From an uncultured Eubacterium sp. (GTDB lineage Bacteria; Bacillota; Clostridia; Lachnospirales; Lachnospiraceae): a stretch of DNA of 57,257 nucleotides. The notes below the pieces were generated by a model. It made no database searches. It saw only the letters and a program-made list of their open reading frames with translations, and had not been told where the DNA came from. The position numbers were made by a program, and so were the translations under genes. The stretch lies in contig CAJTXO010000020.1 in the NCBI GenBank assembly GCA_910583555.1, positions 1 through 57,257 of the forward strand, given 5' to 3'. This document shows, piece by piece, positions 6,623 through 15,220 of this stretch (positions are counted from its first letter, which is position 1; each line of letters begins with the position of its first letter).

Positions 6623-7900
6623 TCAGTATATATTGCGCAATATCGCGCATGCAGTGAAGAGGTTGTCCTCGTACTGCAGGCTCAGAGTTCCCTGATAACG
6701 TTTTACGATCATCCGTACATTTTTTAAACCGAGGCCATGATTGAGGGTGTCTGTTTTCGCAGTTGTTAATTGTTCCAATTCCTTTTCCTGAATAGGAAGG
6801 GAAGTGTTTTCGATCGTGATGGACAGATATTCCTCATTTGAGTAAAACGATATATAAATTTTGCGGTCGTCCTGTTCCGGCTGTTTTCTTACCGCTTCGG
6901 TCGCGTTTTTCAGCAGATTGGAGAGCACGACGCACAGGTCGCTGTCGGTGACAAAGATGTGTTCAGGAAATTTACCTTCCTGCTGAAATGTGGTATGGGC
7001 CGGCAGATGCTCGTAGAAGTAATTTACAATGGCGTCCGCCACGGGATGATTGGCGTTCCAGTCGTGGAGAAATTCTTTCACGTCAGAAAGTTGTTTTACA
7101 TATTTTTTTAAACCGGGCAGATCGTTGTCAGCGACTAATCCATGCATGGCGGTTATATGAGAGTTGTAATCATGTCGGAACGCGCGCAGATCCATGTTTT
7201 TTTGCTGCAGGTCATGGTAATGCTGTTTCTCTAATTCCAACATTTTTTGGTTGACGTAATTGGTCTGCTGGAGCACGAGATGATAGTGCTGCAGGCGAAA
7301 GTATAACGTGAGAAGGACGACGGACATAACGATCATAACAAAGATGGCGACAATGATCAGTTTCCGGCCGAACACACTGAGTTCATCTGTAAACAGGAGA
7401 GTGGATATGCTAGAGAGAAAAAAATCAATAACGGCAATAATGATGATTAGGAAATACCCTTTAAAACCTATTGTTCTGAGAAGAGGAGTGTGGTTCATAA
7501 ACTTTTTTCGAAGTAGTATGGTGAGAGGGGGGATGATCAGGAGGACGGCCAGGTCAAAATATTTGTAATAGGCAGACATGAAGTCTATATTGATAGAAGT
7601 AACCATGCATAAAGTCAGAACAGGCAGCATGGGAAGTAATGTAAATAGAAGTGAACAAATGCAAAGCCAGCTTAATTTGAGATACCATGTTTCATCAAAA
7701 AGAATATAGATTATAACTGCTGCGACGAGAGAGTATGGCATAACGGACTTGTTGTGTGTAAAAAGATAGATACAGTACATAAGGGTGAGTATGTTGCTAC
7801 ATGCAATAGCTAGGCGGGATGTATTTATCTTTGCTCGTAAAATGTTTTTAAAAATACAATAGATGGCGGTGAGATCGAGTCCAAAAAATAAAATTTTCAT
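6623..7900 (-). CDS. AgrC-type sensor histidine kinase (GHKL), system 1
   Basis: The protein has 425 residues. The first 205 contain six to seven hydrophobic segments typical of peptide-sensing AgrC/ComD kinases. A short coiled stretch ('QKMLELEKQHYHDLQQKN') leads to the phosphoacceptor motif 'FRHDYNSH' near residue 243. The N-box 'LSNLLKNATEAV' and G-box 'HGLGLKNVRMI' complete a GHKL ATPase domain. It is transcribed before the LytTR regulator on the same strand and should phosphorylate it. On the other side it is divergent from a class A promoter and a 22-residue Trp-rich peptide gene at 8097, an arrangement common for a receptor and its signal. The ligand is not known. Confidence 0.88.
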   Translation of the reverse strand: MKILFFGLDLTAIYCIFKNILRAKINTSRLAIACSNILTLMYCIYLFTHNKSVMPYSLVAAVIIYILFDETWYLKLSWLCICSLLFTLLPMLPVLTLCMVTSINIDFMSAYYKYFDLAVLLIIPPLTILLRKKFMNHTPLLRTIGFKGYFLIIIIAVIDFFLSSISTLLFTDELSVFGRKLIIVAIFVMIVMSVVLLTLYFRLQHYHLVLQQTNYVNQKMLELEKQHYHDLQQKNMDLRAFRHDYNSHITAMHGLVADNDLPGLKKYVKQLSDVKEFLHDWNANHPVADAIVNYFYEHLPAHTTFQQEGKFPEHIFVTDSDLCVVLSNLLKNATEAVRKQPEQDDRKIYISFYSNEEYLSITIENTSLPIQEKELEQLTTAKTDTLNHGLGLKNVRMIVKRYQGTLSLQYEDNLFTACAILRNIY

Positions 7901-7974
7901 CTTCTTGCGTCTCCTTTGTTATAATCATGAATTAAGTATAGCACATCATAATGTAAAGGGAAAGAGAAAAATTA

Positions 7975-8043
7975 ACCACTCATCGCAAAAATTGACCGTT
8001 CGTCGCATTGTTGTTGCAAAAGGGATGGTTTTTATGTTATGGT
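7975..8043 (+). promoter_or_regulatory. Class A LytTR-type operator and promoter of module 2
   Basis: ACCACTCATCGCA (7975) and ACCGTTCGTCGCA (7995) are direct repeats 20 bp apart. TTGCAA (8014-8019), an 18-bp spacer and TATGGT (8038-8043) follow. It lies 74 bp from the start of the divergent kinase gene and drives the 22-residue peptide gene first, unlike modules 1 and 4, where the 21-codon mini-ORF comes first. Confidence 0.75.
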
Positions 8044-8096
8044 TAGTGCATGTCATAATTAAACACAAAATGGCAGAAGGAAAGGAGGAACGGCTT

Positions 8097-8165
8097 ATGT
8101 TTAGTGGATTATTGCAAGCACATGATTGGCTAGAATTTTGGAGATGGCTATTTGGTAAGAAATGA
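8097..8165 (+). CDS. 22-residue Trp-rich peptide, candidate pheromone or leaderless bacteriocin
   Basis: AAAGGAGGA six bases before the ATG gives an excellent ribosome site. The peptide starts 'MFSGLLQAH' and ends 'DWLEFWRWLFGKK', with three Trp, three Phe and a basic end, and can form an amphipathic helix. It has no Cys, no signal peptide and no double-glycine leader, so it is unlike AgrD or ComC precursors. It is the first gene after a class A promoter and lies divergent from the AgrC-type kinase. That position suggests the autoinducer of system 1; the composition would also fit a leaderless membrane-active bacteriocin. The coding call is good; the role is inference. Confidence 0.6.
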   Translation: MFSGLLQAHDWLEFWRWLFGKK

Positions 8166-8647
8166 GTGCATGGTGAACACGACGTTGAAGTCAGGGAAGA
8201 CGGAGATGCACCGTTCAAAACGGTGACCTGTTTAAAGAGGGCGAGGGAATGTAATTAGGTTTGTCGGGCATTTTTTCGTTGCAGGGTAGTACGAATGAAA
8301 AAAGACAGGTTGTGTTTTGAACAAATCAAGGTAAATGGGCGATTTAGAAGAATGGGATCAGACAAACCAATGATTTACCAGAAATCCAATTTTTCTATTT
8401 TGCTCATTTATGACAGATATTACTTGTGGTGAGATGAGTTCGGAGGTTTTCAGGAAGAAAAGATGGTCCTTAAAAATTCGAGGATATACAAAAGGAAGAG
8501 AAGAGAGTGACAAAGAGGAACACGGAAATGGAGAGTGAGGCGGATGAAGAGATACCATATTGTTTATGTTGTGATCTATTTGTGGATCTAGAGATTACTT
8601 GCGAGGAAGAGTTTTGAGATTTTGGATCTTTAAGAGGAGGTGAGAGA
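8166..8647 (+). other. Module 2 spacer without a clear gene
   Basis: This 482-bp stretch separates the Trp-rich peptide from the leader mini-ORF and has no equivalent in modules 1 and 4, where promoter and leader are adjacent. It holds a 7-bp hairpin (CACCGTT/AACGGTG, 8209-8225) with no T-run, and one weak 29-codon acidic, Cys-containing ORF at 8528-8617 ('IPYCLCCDLF') preceded by AGAGGAACACGGAA. I see no convincing protein family in it. Confidence 0.5.
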
Positions 8648-8713
8648 ATGTATCAGAACAAGAAAGCTGTTTGCAGAGAGTCTATTGAAAAAAGCGTTCT
8701 TTTCATATGGTAG
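8648..8713 (+). CDS. Conserved 21-residue leader mini-ORF, module 2
   Basis: AGGAGGTGAGAGA precedes the ATG. The peptide begins 'MYQNKKAVCRES' and ends 'IEKSVLFIW', differing from the module 1 copy at five positions but keeping the C-terminus and the stop. Here it lies 600 bp downstream of the class A promoter. It overlaps the 5' arm of the invariant stem. Function unknown; see the module 1 entry for alternatives. Confidence 0.6.
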   Translation: MYQNKKAVCRESIEKSVLFIW

Positions 8714-8733
8714 TCGTATACTGAAAAGAACGC
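8694..8733 (+). other. Invariant leader RNA stem-loop, module 2
   Basis: GCGTTCTTTTC (8694-8704) pairs with GAAAAGAACGC (8723-8733), 11 perfect pairs, with the mini-ORF stop codon in the loop. The arms equal those of modules 1 and 4. Confidence 0.7.
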
Positions 8734-8812
8734 TGTAGAAATAAATCAGACTTTATTATAGCATACTTTAAATAATTTGAAAAGAATATTAATGAAAGGA
8801 ATTAAAATTATT

Positions 8813-9214
8813 ATGAAAAGACAGAAAAAAATAATCGCATCTGTATTAGCAGCAGCTTTTTTGATTGGAGGTACAACATGTTATGCTGGTTCAGCTGGTT
8901 CAATGTTGAATCCTGACCAATTGTACGTGTCAACAGCTATATTGGGTAATACAACTGGGACATATCGTTTTACGTCTACTAATAGCAAGTCGAGTAGATA
9001 TTGCGTGGAAGCATATTTGTTCACAGGAAAAACCTCTGCAAAACTTTCTCATGTTGCTAAAAAATATGTTATGTCAGCAGATTTGAAGGCGCATAGCGAG
9101 GATGTAAAGGTATCAAGAAAAAACTACACTGTAGCGAAAGCAAGTACATATGGAAACATGAAAGACCATCCTAAAAGGGATTGTATTGCATCAACAATAA
9201 TTAGCAATCAGTAA
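8813..9214 (+). CDS. Secreted small polypeptide of module 2
   Basis: The product has 133 residues. 'MKRQKKIIASVLAAAFLIGG' and 'TTCYA' form a signal peptide with likely cleavage before GSAGS. The mature part of about 108 residues has two Cys (in 'SRYCVEAY' and 'KRDCIAST') that could form a disulfide. The start at 8813 has AAAGGA upstream; starts at 8777 and 8795 would add a charged extension. The last 43 residues match the decayed gene at 56,003 ('KVSRK.YTVAKA.TYGNMK'), so this is a family and not a chance ORF. It sits between the leader stem-loop and the transporter genes. No known family recognised. Confidence 0.75.
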   Translation: MKRQKKIIASVLAAAFLIGGTTCYAGSAGSMLNPDQLYVSTAILGNTTGTYRFTSTNSKSSRYCVEAYLFTGKTSAKLSHVAKKYVMSADLKAHSEDVKVSRKNYTVAKASTYGNMKDHPKRDCIASTIISNQ

Positions 9215-9224
9215 TAGAGTAGCC

Positions 9225-9257
9225 GGGATTCGTGATTTTAAGAAAATCGTGAATCCC
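9225..9257 (+). other. Intercistronic hairpin after the module 2 polypeptide gene
   Basis: GGGATTCGTGATTTT and AAAATCGTGAATCCC pair over 15 positions with two central mismatches and a 3-base loop. There is no long T-run. It occupies the same position as the hairpins after the module 1 and module 4 polypeptide genes. Confidence 0.6.
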
Positions 9258-9288
9258 AATAATGATAGAATAGGAAGGAAAGAAAAGA

Positions 9289-11106
9289 ATGCTTTTGAAG
9301 TTAAATGGGCTTTTGGCATGCGGGAAAAAGTACAGATCCCATTCGCCCTTTTACTATATCTTAAAACTTTTCATCATGTATCCCGTTACCCTGGTTACAA
9401 GTATCGCTTACACATCCGGGTTAGTCATCTATCTTGTAGGTTCGGGTCCTTTGGGATGTGTGGATTCCTTTGTGGTGTGTATGAAGGCAGCGGAGCTTAC
9501 GTTTCTGTTCTTTCTGTTTCTTTCTTTTGAGTTTTTTAGTAAAGTACAGCGGGATCGGGTAGAGGAGACCATTACCAGTATCGGTGGCAGACATTCAAAC
9601 ATTGTATGGATGCAGGGAATCCTGCTGGTGCTGTTAAACGTACTTTACTGTACGGCTTTTGTGATGTATCAGATCAAAGCGGTGAGGGATCATGAAATTC
9701 ATTCCCGTCATTATCTCTTGTTTATCCTCGTCAGTATGTTTTTGTATCATTTCCTTCTGTACCTGTTTGCCATACTGGGCGGGAGGGTTTTCTCGCTGTT
9801 GCGGTCGAAAGCGGCAGGGTACTGTCTGCTGGTTATCACCTGGTTTCTGTTCAGTCCCAGACTGGTCAGTACCCTCCACCAGATCTCTTATGGAAAGGAA
9901 TGGCTGTACCGGATCAGTGACCTGCTCGGGTTATACAGCAGGGATTACGAGTCCATGTTGGATTTTTATTATATCTTCTCCCTTGAAGCAGTGAACTTTC
10001 AGCGGATCCTGTTTTGGATCCTTCTCATGATGTCAGTCATTTTCATCTGCTCCCGGATACGTGCCGGAAAGATCTGGGGCGGGCTGGCCGTTATTGGAAC
10101 AGCAGTATCACTGGCCTTCTTTTTCCAGCCCACGTCAGCAGTGAGCCTGGACTGCGGGGTGAGCGGGCAGGATGCATTGACAGCAGATGATGTTTATTAC
10201 CAGCGGAATGACTGCATGGATATGTCACAGTACAGGGAGGCGGATTTTAGGGTAAAAAGCTATGGGTTTGACCTGACGGTCCGCCGCGAACTGAAGGCGG
10301 AAGTTACAGTGGAACTGGACGGGAGCGGACTACAGGAATATTATTTTACCCTGTATCACGGTTACAGGCTGGAGAATGTCAGGACTTCATTAGGAACCGG
10401 TTTGCCTTTTGAACAGAAGGGAGATCATATTCGTGTTTCGGCCCCGGAAGGGGAACAGGTAACAGCACTGACATTTACGTATGAAGGGAGCGGTAAACGC
10501 CACTACAGCACGGGGCAGGGAATCTTTCTTCCCGGGTATTTTGCCTATTACCCCATGCCGGGATGGCGGCAGGTATATATCTGGCAGAATGGATATTCGG
10601 GAAATACGTTTGAGGGACTGGGTTATGAGGTTCCTTTTCACGGACAGGTGCACACGGAAGTCCCGCTGTACAGCAATCTGTCGCTCAGCGGGGATGGTAT
10701 GGTCAGTGGAACAAGTGACGGCATGACGCTGTTGGGAAGCTATTTTGCAGAAGAGTGTGAGGTGGAAGGCTGCCGTATCGTGTATCCCCTGCTCTGCGAT
10801 GACCAGGAGCGCCCGGATGAGGATAAAGAGGAATGGGCTTCCTTTATCAGGGAGTATGCGGGGAGCGGGGCGGACCTGACGGGAAAAACGATCCTCATAC
10901 CGCCTTACATGAACGGTACTTTCTGGTTTTTCGGAACGGATCATGTGATAGGGAGGCTGGTGGACCTGGAAGACAGGTATGAAAAATATATAACGGAAGG
11001 GGAACTGTATCCCTATATATCCGATGAGGAAATGATGCAGGAGCTGGAAGAAATGCAGGAAATGGAAGATGCGGATGAACCGGAGGAAGGAGATGGATGG
11101 GATTGA
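9289..11106 (+). CDS. ABC-2-type permease with large C-terminal extracytoplasmic domain, module 2
   Basis: The 605-residue protein is a paralogue of the one at 2437. About seven hydrophobic segments occupy residues 20-285. After 'TSAVSLDCGVSGQDALTAD' a soluble domain of about 310 residues follows, with 'LQEYYFTLYHGYRLENVR', 'LTFTYEGSG' and 'FLPGYFAYYPMPGWRQ'. These recall the first beta-sandwich of M1 aminopeptidases; no zinc site is present. The acidic tail 'MQELEEMQEMEDADEPEEG' is unusual. The start follows GAAAGAAAAGA; an ATG at 9249 is out of frame. The stop overlaps the ATPase start by 10 bp. Its first 980 bp are duplicated at 56,226, with the last stretch almost identical. Role: exporter or immunity partner of the module 2 polypeptide, by context only. 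Confidence 0.75.
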   Translation: MLLKLNGLLACGKKYRSHSPFYYILKLFIMYPVTLVTSIAYTSGLVIYLVGSGPLGCVDSFVVCMKAAELTFLFFLFLSFEFFSKVQRDRVEETITSIGGRHSNIVWMQGILLVLLNVLYCTAFVMYQIKAVRDHEIHSRHYLLFILVSMFLYHFLLYLFAILGGRVFSLLRSKAAGYCLLVITWFLFSPRLVSTLHQISYGKEWLYRISDLLGLYSRDYESMLDFYYIFSLEAVNFQRILFWILLMMSVIFICSRIRAGKIWGGLAVIGTAVSLAFFFQPTSAVSLDCGVSGQDALTADDVYYQRNDCMDMSQYREADFRVKSYGFDLTVRRELKAEVTVELDGSGLQEYYFTLYHGYRLENVRTSLGTGLPFEQKGDHIRVSAPEGEQVTALTFTYEGSGKRHYSTGQGIFLPGYFAYYPMPGWRQVYIWQNGYSGNTFEGLGYEVPFHGQVHTEVPLYSNLSLSGDGMVSGTSDGMTLLGSYFAEECEVEGCRIVYPLLCDDQERPDEDKEEWASFIREYAGSGADLTGKTILIPPYMNGTFWFFGTDHVIGRLVDLEDRYEKYITEGELYPYISDEEMMQELEEMQEMEDADEPEEGDGWD

Positions 11107-11957
11107 TCGAGATAAATCAGGTGAGTAAATCTTTTGGGAAAAAGCAGGTGCTGAACAAAGTAAGCTGCCGTCTGGAGCATGGGATCTATGGACTTCTGGG
11201 GCCGAACGGGGCTGGTAAGACCACGCTGATGCGCTGTATGGCGGACCTGTACAGGGTATCGGGCGGGTCCGTGCTTCTGGACGGGGCTCCCCTGGGCAGG
11301 AAGAAGAACCATGTCGGGTATCTTCCGCAATCCTTTGGGCTGTTCAGGGAACTCACGGTGCAGGACTGTCTCGGTTATTTCTGCGGACTGAAGGACATTC
11401 CCCGGGCAGAGAGGAAGGAATGGATCGAAAAGACGCTGGCGGCCGTCAACCTGACGGACAGCGCCGGAACCCGGGCGGGCAAACTGTCAGGCGGGATGAT
11501 GCGCCGCGTCGGTGTGGCGCAGGCGCTGCTCGGCAGGCCGGAACTGGTCATGTTCGATGAGCCTACGGCGGGGCTCGATCCGGAGGAGAGGATGAACTTT
11601 AAGAGGATCCTGTCGGAGCTGGGGGAGAGGGAGACCGTGATCATATCGACGCATATCGTGGAGGATATCGAGGCCTGCTGTGACCATGTGGTCGTGATGA
11701 ACAGGGGCGAGATCCTGTATACCGGTACGTGCGCGGAAATGAAGCAGCTGGCGGAGGGGAAGGTATATGCCTGTGAAAAGGATAATGTTTCTGACATACC
11801 TCCGCAGGCGGTACTGGAAAAGCAGTATGAACAGAATGGTACGGTGTACTACCGGATCCTTTCGGGGACGGAACTGGAGCTCCCGGCACTGGAACCTTCC
11901 GTCGAGGACGGTTATATGTGCATCATTAAGGACATAGGGGGGCGGGGAAATGTTTAA
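11097..11957 (+). CDS. ABC transporter ATPase, CcmA/NatA type, module 2
   Basis: The 286-residue ATPase has Walker A GPNGAGKT (35-42), Q-loop 'YLPQSFG' (75-81), signature LSGGM (130-134), Walker B 'LVMFDEP' near 150-156 and H-loop 'STHIVEDIE'. A C-terminal extension of about 55 residues beyond the module 1 paralogue resembles the extra domain seen in some CcmA/BcrA ATPases. It overlaps both neighbours (10 bp upstream, 8 bp downstream), so translation is coupled. It should energise the permease at 9289 and the membrane subunit at 11,950. Confidence 0.92.
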   Translation: MGLIEINQVSKSFGKKQVLNKVSCRLEHGIYGLLGPNGAGKTTLMRCMADLYRVSGGSVLLDGAPLGRKKNHVGYLPQSFGLFRELTVQDCLGYFCGLKDIPRAERKEWIEKTLAAVNLTDSAGTRAGKLSGGMMRRVGVAQALLGRPELVMFDEPTAGLDPEERMNFKRILSELGERETVIISTHIVEDIEACCDHVVVMNRGEILYTGTCAEMKQLAEGKVYACEKDNVSDIPPQAVLEKQYEQNGTVYYRILSGTELELPALEPSVEDGYMCIIKDIGGRGNV

Positions 11958-12573
11958 GATCCTGGAACGGTGCTATCTGCAGGCCAAGAATATGAAGGGG
12001 CTGTTTTTTGTACCGCTGGTCGTGTTTTATATCGTGATCCCGCTGATGGCGTACGCTTATACGCTGAGTCCGCTCACCCCCCAGGACGTCAATATCACAC
12101 TGGCGGAGGTTTCTTATCTTCTGGTTCCGGTCTTTTCCGTGTGGTGGCTGTATCTGTCCTTGAAAGAGTACCTGGAAGGGGAGGGAAATGAGCTGCTGAT
12201 GATGTCCGGAGGGGTCGGCGCGGTGTCCGGTGTGTTTTTCTGCGCGACGGTCATGAGTTTCCTGCCAGTGTTTTTGTTTTATGACAATTCGATGGATGAG
12301 ATCACGGATCTTTTTCTGCAGATGGTGGTTGTGTCTTTTCTCATGTACGGGTTGGTGCTGGCATCTGCATTTTTGTTCCGGAGTGTGGCGGTTGCCATTC
12401 TTGCTACCTTGTGCTATGCCATCCTGGGGACATCTGCGGTGGAGGGGTTATCCCTTATCGTATACGGGAGGATGCAGGGGCGTGTAATGTGGTTTCATGA
12501 GGCGATACCCCTGGTTGTGCTTGGGGTCGTGTTCTGGGTGTATGGAATCTGCCGCTCAAAGAGGTACAGGTAG
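11950..12573 (+). CDS. ABC-2-type membrane subunit, module 2
   Basis: The 207-residue protein has about six hydrophobic segments and a basic end 'GICRSKRYR'. It occupies the same slot as the 214-residue protein of module 1 and shares the layout, including 'LEGEGNELLMM' after the second segment. It overlaps the ATPase gene by 8 bp. It probably forms the transporter with the preceding two products. Right after its stop a truncated fourth gene begins (12,576). Confidence 0.72.
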   Translation: MFKILERCYLQAKNMKGLFFVPLVVFYIVIPLMAYAYTLSPLTPQDVNITLAEVSYLLVPVFSVWWLYLSLKEYLEGEGNELLMMSGGVGAVSGVFFCATVMSFLPVFLFYDNSMDEITDLFLQMVVVSFLMYGLVLASAFLFRSVAVAILATLCYAILGTSAVEGLSLIVYGRMQGRVMWFHEAIPLVVLGVVFWVYGICRSKRYR

Positions 12574-12575
12574 TG

Positions 12576-12626
12576 ATGCTGTATTTTTGGGAAGAAAAGA
12601 AGAGGAATCGTTTTAAAAAAGGATGA
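12576..12626 (+). pseudogene. Truncated start of a fourth gene, module 2
   Basis: An ATG two bases after the previous stop opens 16 codons ('MLYFWEEKKRNRFKKG') before a stop inside the class B hairpin. Position and coupling match the truncated starts at 5767 and 19,931. It is probably the 5' remnant of a permease gene removed when module 3 was joined on. Confidence 0.4.
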
Positions 12627-12718
12627 ACGGTAGTGGGATTTCAAAAAATTACCATTCATCCTGCTTTTTTGACCACTGATATTCGAAAGTCGGAAAAAGG
12701 GATAATATGTGTTATACT
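12622..12718 (+). promoter_or_regulatory. Class B LytTR-type operator, terminator-like hairpin and promoter of module 3
   Basis: GGATGAACGGTAG and TTACCATTCATCC form a hairpin flanked by an A-run and GCTTTTTTG, which can terminate module 2 transcription. The 3' arm is also the first LytTR half-site (ACCATTCAT, 12,651); the second is ACCACTGAT (12,672), 21 bp on. TATACT (12,713-12,718) with TGTGT upstream lies 41 bp further, the same distance as in the other class B copies. Confidence 0.7.
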
Positions 12719-12885
12719 CAGAAATAATACAGGCAGCGGTGCTTGTATGAAAAGGTCGATGACCAGAATTTTTCGGAGTATAATATTCTTACCAGTCAAA
12801 AGCAGACCGTTTATGTTGAGTAAATCTGATAAATTTGTGTTTGTGGTTCAGATCTTGTAGAATACAGAAAGGAACACCTATCATT

Positions 12886-13983
12886 ATGAAACGCTATGTC
12901 TTAACACAATGGAAAGCCCATAAGGCAACCGTGGCACTGATCATTTTCGGATTTTTTATTGCCGACCTGATCCTGTCGGTCGGGGTCACGGTCTCGAGGC
13001 GGCAGTTTGAGTATTACCATGACGGGATGATCGGCAACCCTGATGAGCAGCTTGTCATAAATTTCAGGATGGCGGATGGTGAAAAAGCCAGAAGCGTGCT
13101 GAAGACTGTCAGCGGGTTCGGGGAGGTGCAGGTCCTCAATTCGGATGCCGTACCGGCAGGGACCGGGGACGCGGAAAAGATGATCACCCCGGTGCCCGTC
13201 TGGTTTGAGCAGGAGGAAGACTGGCACATCCCCATCATAAAGGGGCGCTACCTGTCGGCAGCGGACATGGACGGCCGGGACCGGGTGGCGGTGCTGGGGA
13301 AGGAAGCCGCAAGGGAGCTTCACGCAGATACCGGCCAGATGATCCGGGTGCGGGGGGAAGAGTACCTGGTGATCGGGATCGCCGGGCGGTCGTACCGAGA
13401 GACCCAGTGGGACGACGTGATGTATGTGCCGTGCGGGGTGTTCTATGAAGGGGACTGCGCACCGCTTTCCAGCGACGTATCGGTCCTGTTGAAAAGCGGA
13501 AAGGAAATGTTTTCGGAGTGGTACGGAACGGCGGGGGATATGCGGGAGGGCATCCAGTATGAGGAGATCTCCGGACAGATGGATGCGAGCGGGCTGAGAA
13601 ACGCGGTCAGCCTGACCGTGATACTGAGCGTATGCGTGTTTGCCGTGGCGATCGTGAACATTTCGAACCTGATGCTGTACTGGGTTCTGGAGCGCAGGAA
13701 TACATATGGGATCATAAAGGCGCTCGGGGGTTATAATGGGTATATTTTTAAGCTGATCCTGTGCGAGGTGCTCGCCCTGACGGCGGCTGGCAGCTTGCTG
13801 GCACTTGCCGTACAGCAGGCAGTCCATCTGCTGGCTGACTCGCTGCCGCTCGAACTGGAGCTGGTGAATGTAGGAGTTTCTGCCGCCGTGGCAGTGCTGA
13901 CGGGATTCATCGCCGCCCTGATCCCCGCAGTCCGGGCGGTCAGGCTGCAGCCGGTGGAAGTTTTGAACGAGGGGGACGTGTAG
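12886..13983 (+). CDS. FtsX-like (MacB/LolC-type) ABC permease, module 3
   Basis: The 365-residue permease has one N-terminal segment ('VALIIFGFFIADLILSVGV'), an extracytoplasmic domain of roughly 200 residues, and three C-terminal segments. 'MLYWVLERRNTYGIIKALGG' and 'LIPAVRAVRLQPVEVL' are FtsX-family hallmarks. Such proteins couple ATP hydrolysis to mechanical work on peptides or lipoproteins outside rather than forming a classic channel. The start at 12,886 has AAAGGAAC upstream; a 17-codon upstream extension lacks one. The gene begins module 3, directly after the class B promoter and an untidy 37-codon ORF at 12,747 where other modules carry their polypeptide gene. Partners are the permease at 13,986 and the ATPase at 15,221. 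Confidence 0.85.
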   Translation: MKRYVLTQWKAHKATVALIIFGFFIADLILSVGVTVSRRQFEYYHDGMIGNPDEQLVINFRMADGEKARSVLKTVSGFGEVQVLNSDAVPAGTGDAEKMITPVPVWFEQEEDWHIPIIKGRYLSAADMDGRDRVAVLGKEAARELHADTGQMIRVRGEEYLVIGIAGRSYRETQWDDVMYVPCGVFYEGDCAPLSSDVSVLLKSGKEMFSEWYGTAGDMREGIQYEEISGQMDASGLRNAVSLTVILSVCVFAVAIVNISNLMLYWVLERRNTYGIIKALGGYNGYIFKLILCEVLALTAAGSLLALAVQQAVHLLADSLPLELELVNVGVSAAVAVLTGFIAALIPAVRAVRLQPVEVLNEGDV

Positions 13984-13985
13984 GG

Positions 13986-15188
13986 ATGTTGAGGATTATA
14001 CTGGTATCTTTGAGAAAACGGGCAAAGAAGTTTGCTCTGGTGTTCGTACAGTTTTTCATCGGTCTTACGGTGCTGTTGTTCGGGATGTTTTCCGTCGAGA
14101 GGTTCTTCCGGTACGAGAGGAATGTGGAGCAGGTACTGCCGGTGGACATGCTGCATCTCATGGGGACGGAGGAGGAAACCGGGGCTGGAGACGATACGGA
14201 GGACGGACCTGTGGAGGAAACAGGGAAAGGGGCATATGACTATGAGCGGGTCATGGAGGAGGTGCGGAAGGAAGTTCCGGGCCTGAAACTGGGGGTGTTT
14301 GAAAACGTGCTGATTGAAGCGGAGGATGAAGAGGCATCGTTTCTGATGTGCAGCGGAGAGGTGCTGGAAATGGTCCATATTTCGGTTGACCAGTCTGAAA
14401 TGGAACAGCTGGAGGGCTATAAGGGGGAAGAGACTGTGCCAGTGCTGGTCAGCAGCGATCTGGCAGGGGATTATGAGGTGGGGGAGGAATATCCGTTTCC
14501 CGATGATACGATGCCCCAGTTCGCGCCCTTTCGGATGCGGATCGCGGGGGTGCTGGAAGAGGGCGCTGGGCTCTGCATGGGAGGGAGTTCGGACCTGAGC
14601 AGCAGCATCAAGACGGCGGAGCATACGATCGTGGGGCCGGAGGTATTTGCATTTGATCCGGATTACGCGTACGAATACAACCTCGTCTGCCTGGCGGCGG
14701 AGGGGACGGACCGGGAGGAACTGAAAACGAAGTTTTTGAAACGGGGATGGGATGTGGAGATCCAGTCCGTGCGGGAGGAGATCCAGAAGTATTTCGAACG
14801 CGAGAAGACCGTGGTGTTCGGTGCAATCGGGTTTTCCGCGATCCTGCTCGTCCTGTCGGCCGTGGGATGTGTGGGGACGTTATTGTCGATGGTGTTATCG
14901 CGGAAGAAGGAGTTTGGCATCTATTTTTCACTGGGGATGAAAAAGAGGGACCTGGCGGTCATGGTGCTGGGTGAGGTCAGCGTGATCTTCATGGCCAGTT
15001 ACCTGGGAGCCCTTTGTGCGTTCGCGGTGATCGTGCAGGCCGGAATGGACGGGGCGGGGTTTGTGCCGGCCGCGTCCATGGCCATGACGATGGCAGTCAT
15101 GTTTTTGTGCGCTGTGTTATGCGTGATCCTGCCCGTCCGGAAGATCATGCGGTGGAAACCGGTGGAACTGTTGAGTAAGGCATTGTGA
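13986..15188 (+). CDS. FtsX-like ABC permease, second subunit, module 3
   Basis: The 400-residue protein has an N-terminal membrane segment ('LVFVQFFIGLTVLLFGMF'), an acidic extracytoplasmic domain of about 230 residues and three C-terminal segments. The FtsX hallmarks are 'LSRKKEFGIYFSLGMKKRD' and 'ILPVRKIMRWKPVELL'. It starts two bases after the previous stop and with it should form the heterodimeric permease of a LolCDE/MacB-type system. Like its neighbours it has high G+C and a Gly/Glu-rich codon pattern compared with the AT-rich module 4. Substrate unknown; immunity to, or export of, a secreted polypeptide is the likeliest context. Confidence 0.82.
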   Translation: MLRIILVSLRKRAKKFALVFVQFFIGLTVLLFGMFSVERFFRYERNVEQVLPVDMLHLMGTEEETGAGDDTEDGPVEETGKGAYDYERVMEEVRKEVPGLKLGVFENVLIEAEDEEASFLMCSGEVLEMVHISVDQSEMEQLEGYKGEETVPVLVSSDLAGDYEVGEEYPFPDDTMPQFAPFRMRIAGVLEEGAGLCMGGSSDLSSSIKTAEHTIVGPEVFAFDPDYAYEYNLVCLAAEGTDREELKTKFLKRGWDVEIQSVREEIQKYFEREKTVVFGAIGFSAILLVLSAVGCVGTLLSMVLSRKKEFGIYFSLGMKKRDLAVMVLGEVSVIFMASYLGALCAFAVIVQAGMDGAGFVPAASMAMTMAVMFLCAVLCVILPVRKIMRWKPVELLSKAL

Positions 15189-15220
15189 GAGGTGTCTGGT
15201 TGTCTGAGGAAGGAGTTATC

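Noticed and set aside
8528..8617. Acidic Cys-containing 29-codon ORF as an AgrD precursor
   Set aside because: It lacks the N-terminal amphipathic helix and the order of domains of AgrD, is not next to agrB, and its ribosome site is poor.
12747..12860. 37-codon ORF after the module 3 promoter as a polypeptide gene
   Set aside because: It has no ribosome site, no signal peptide and no relatives in the other modules; it looks like filler left after loss of the polypeptide gene.
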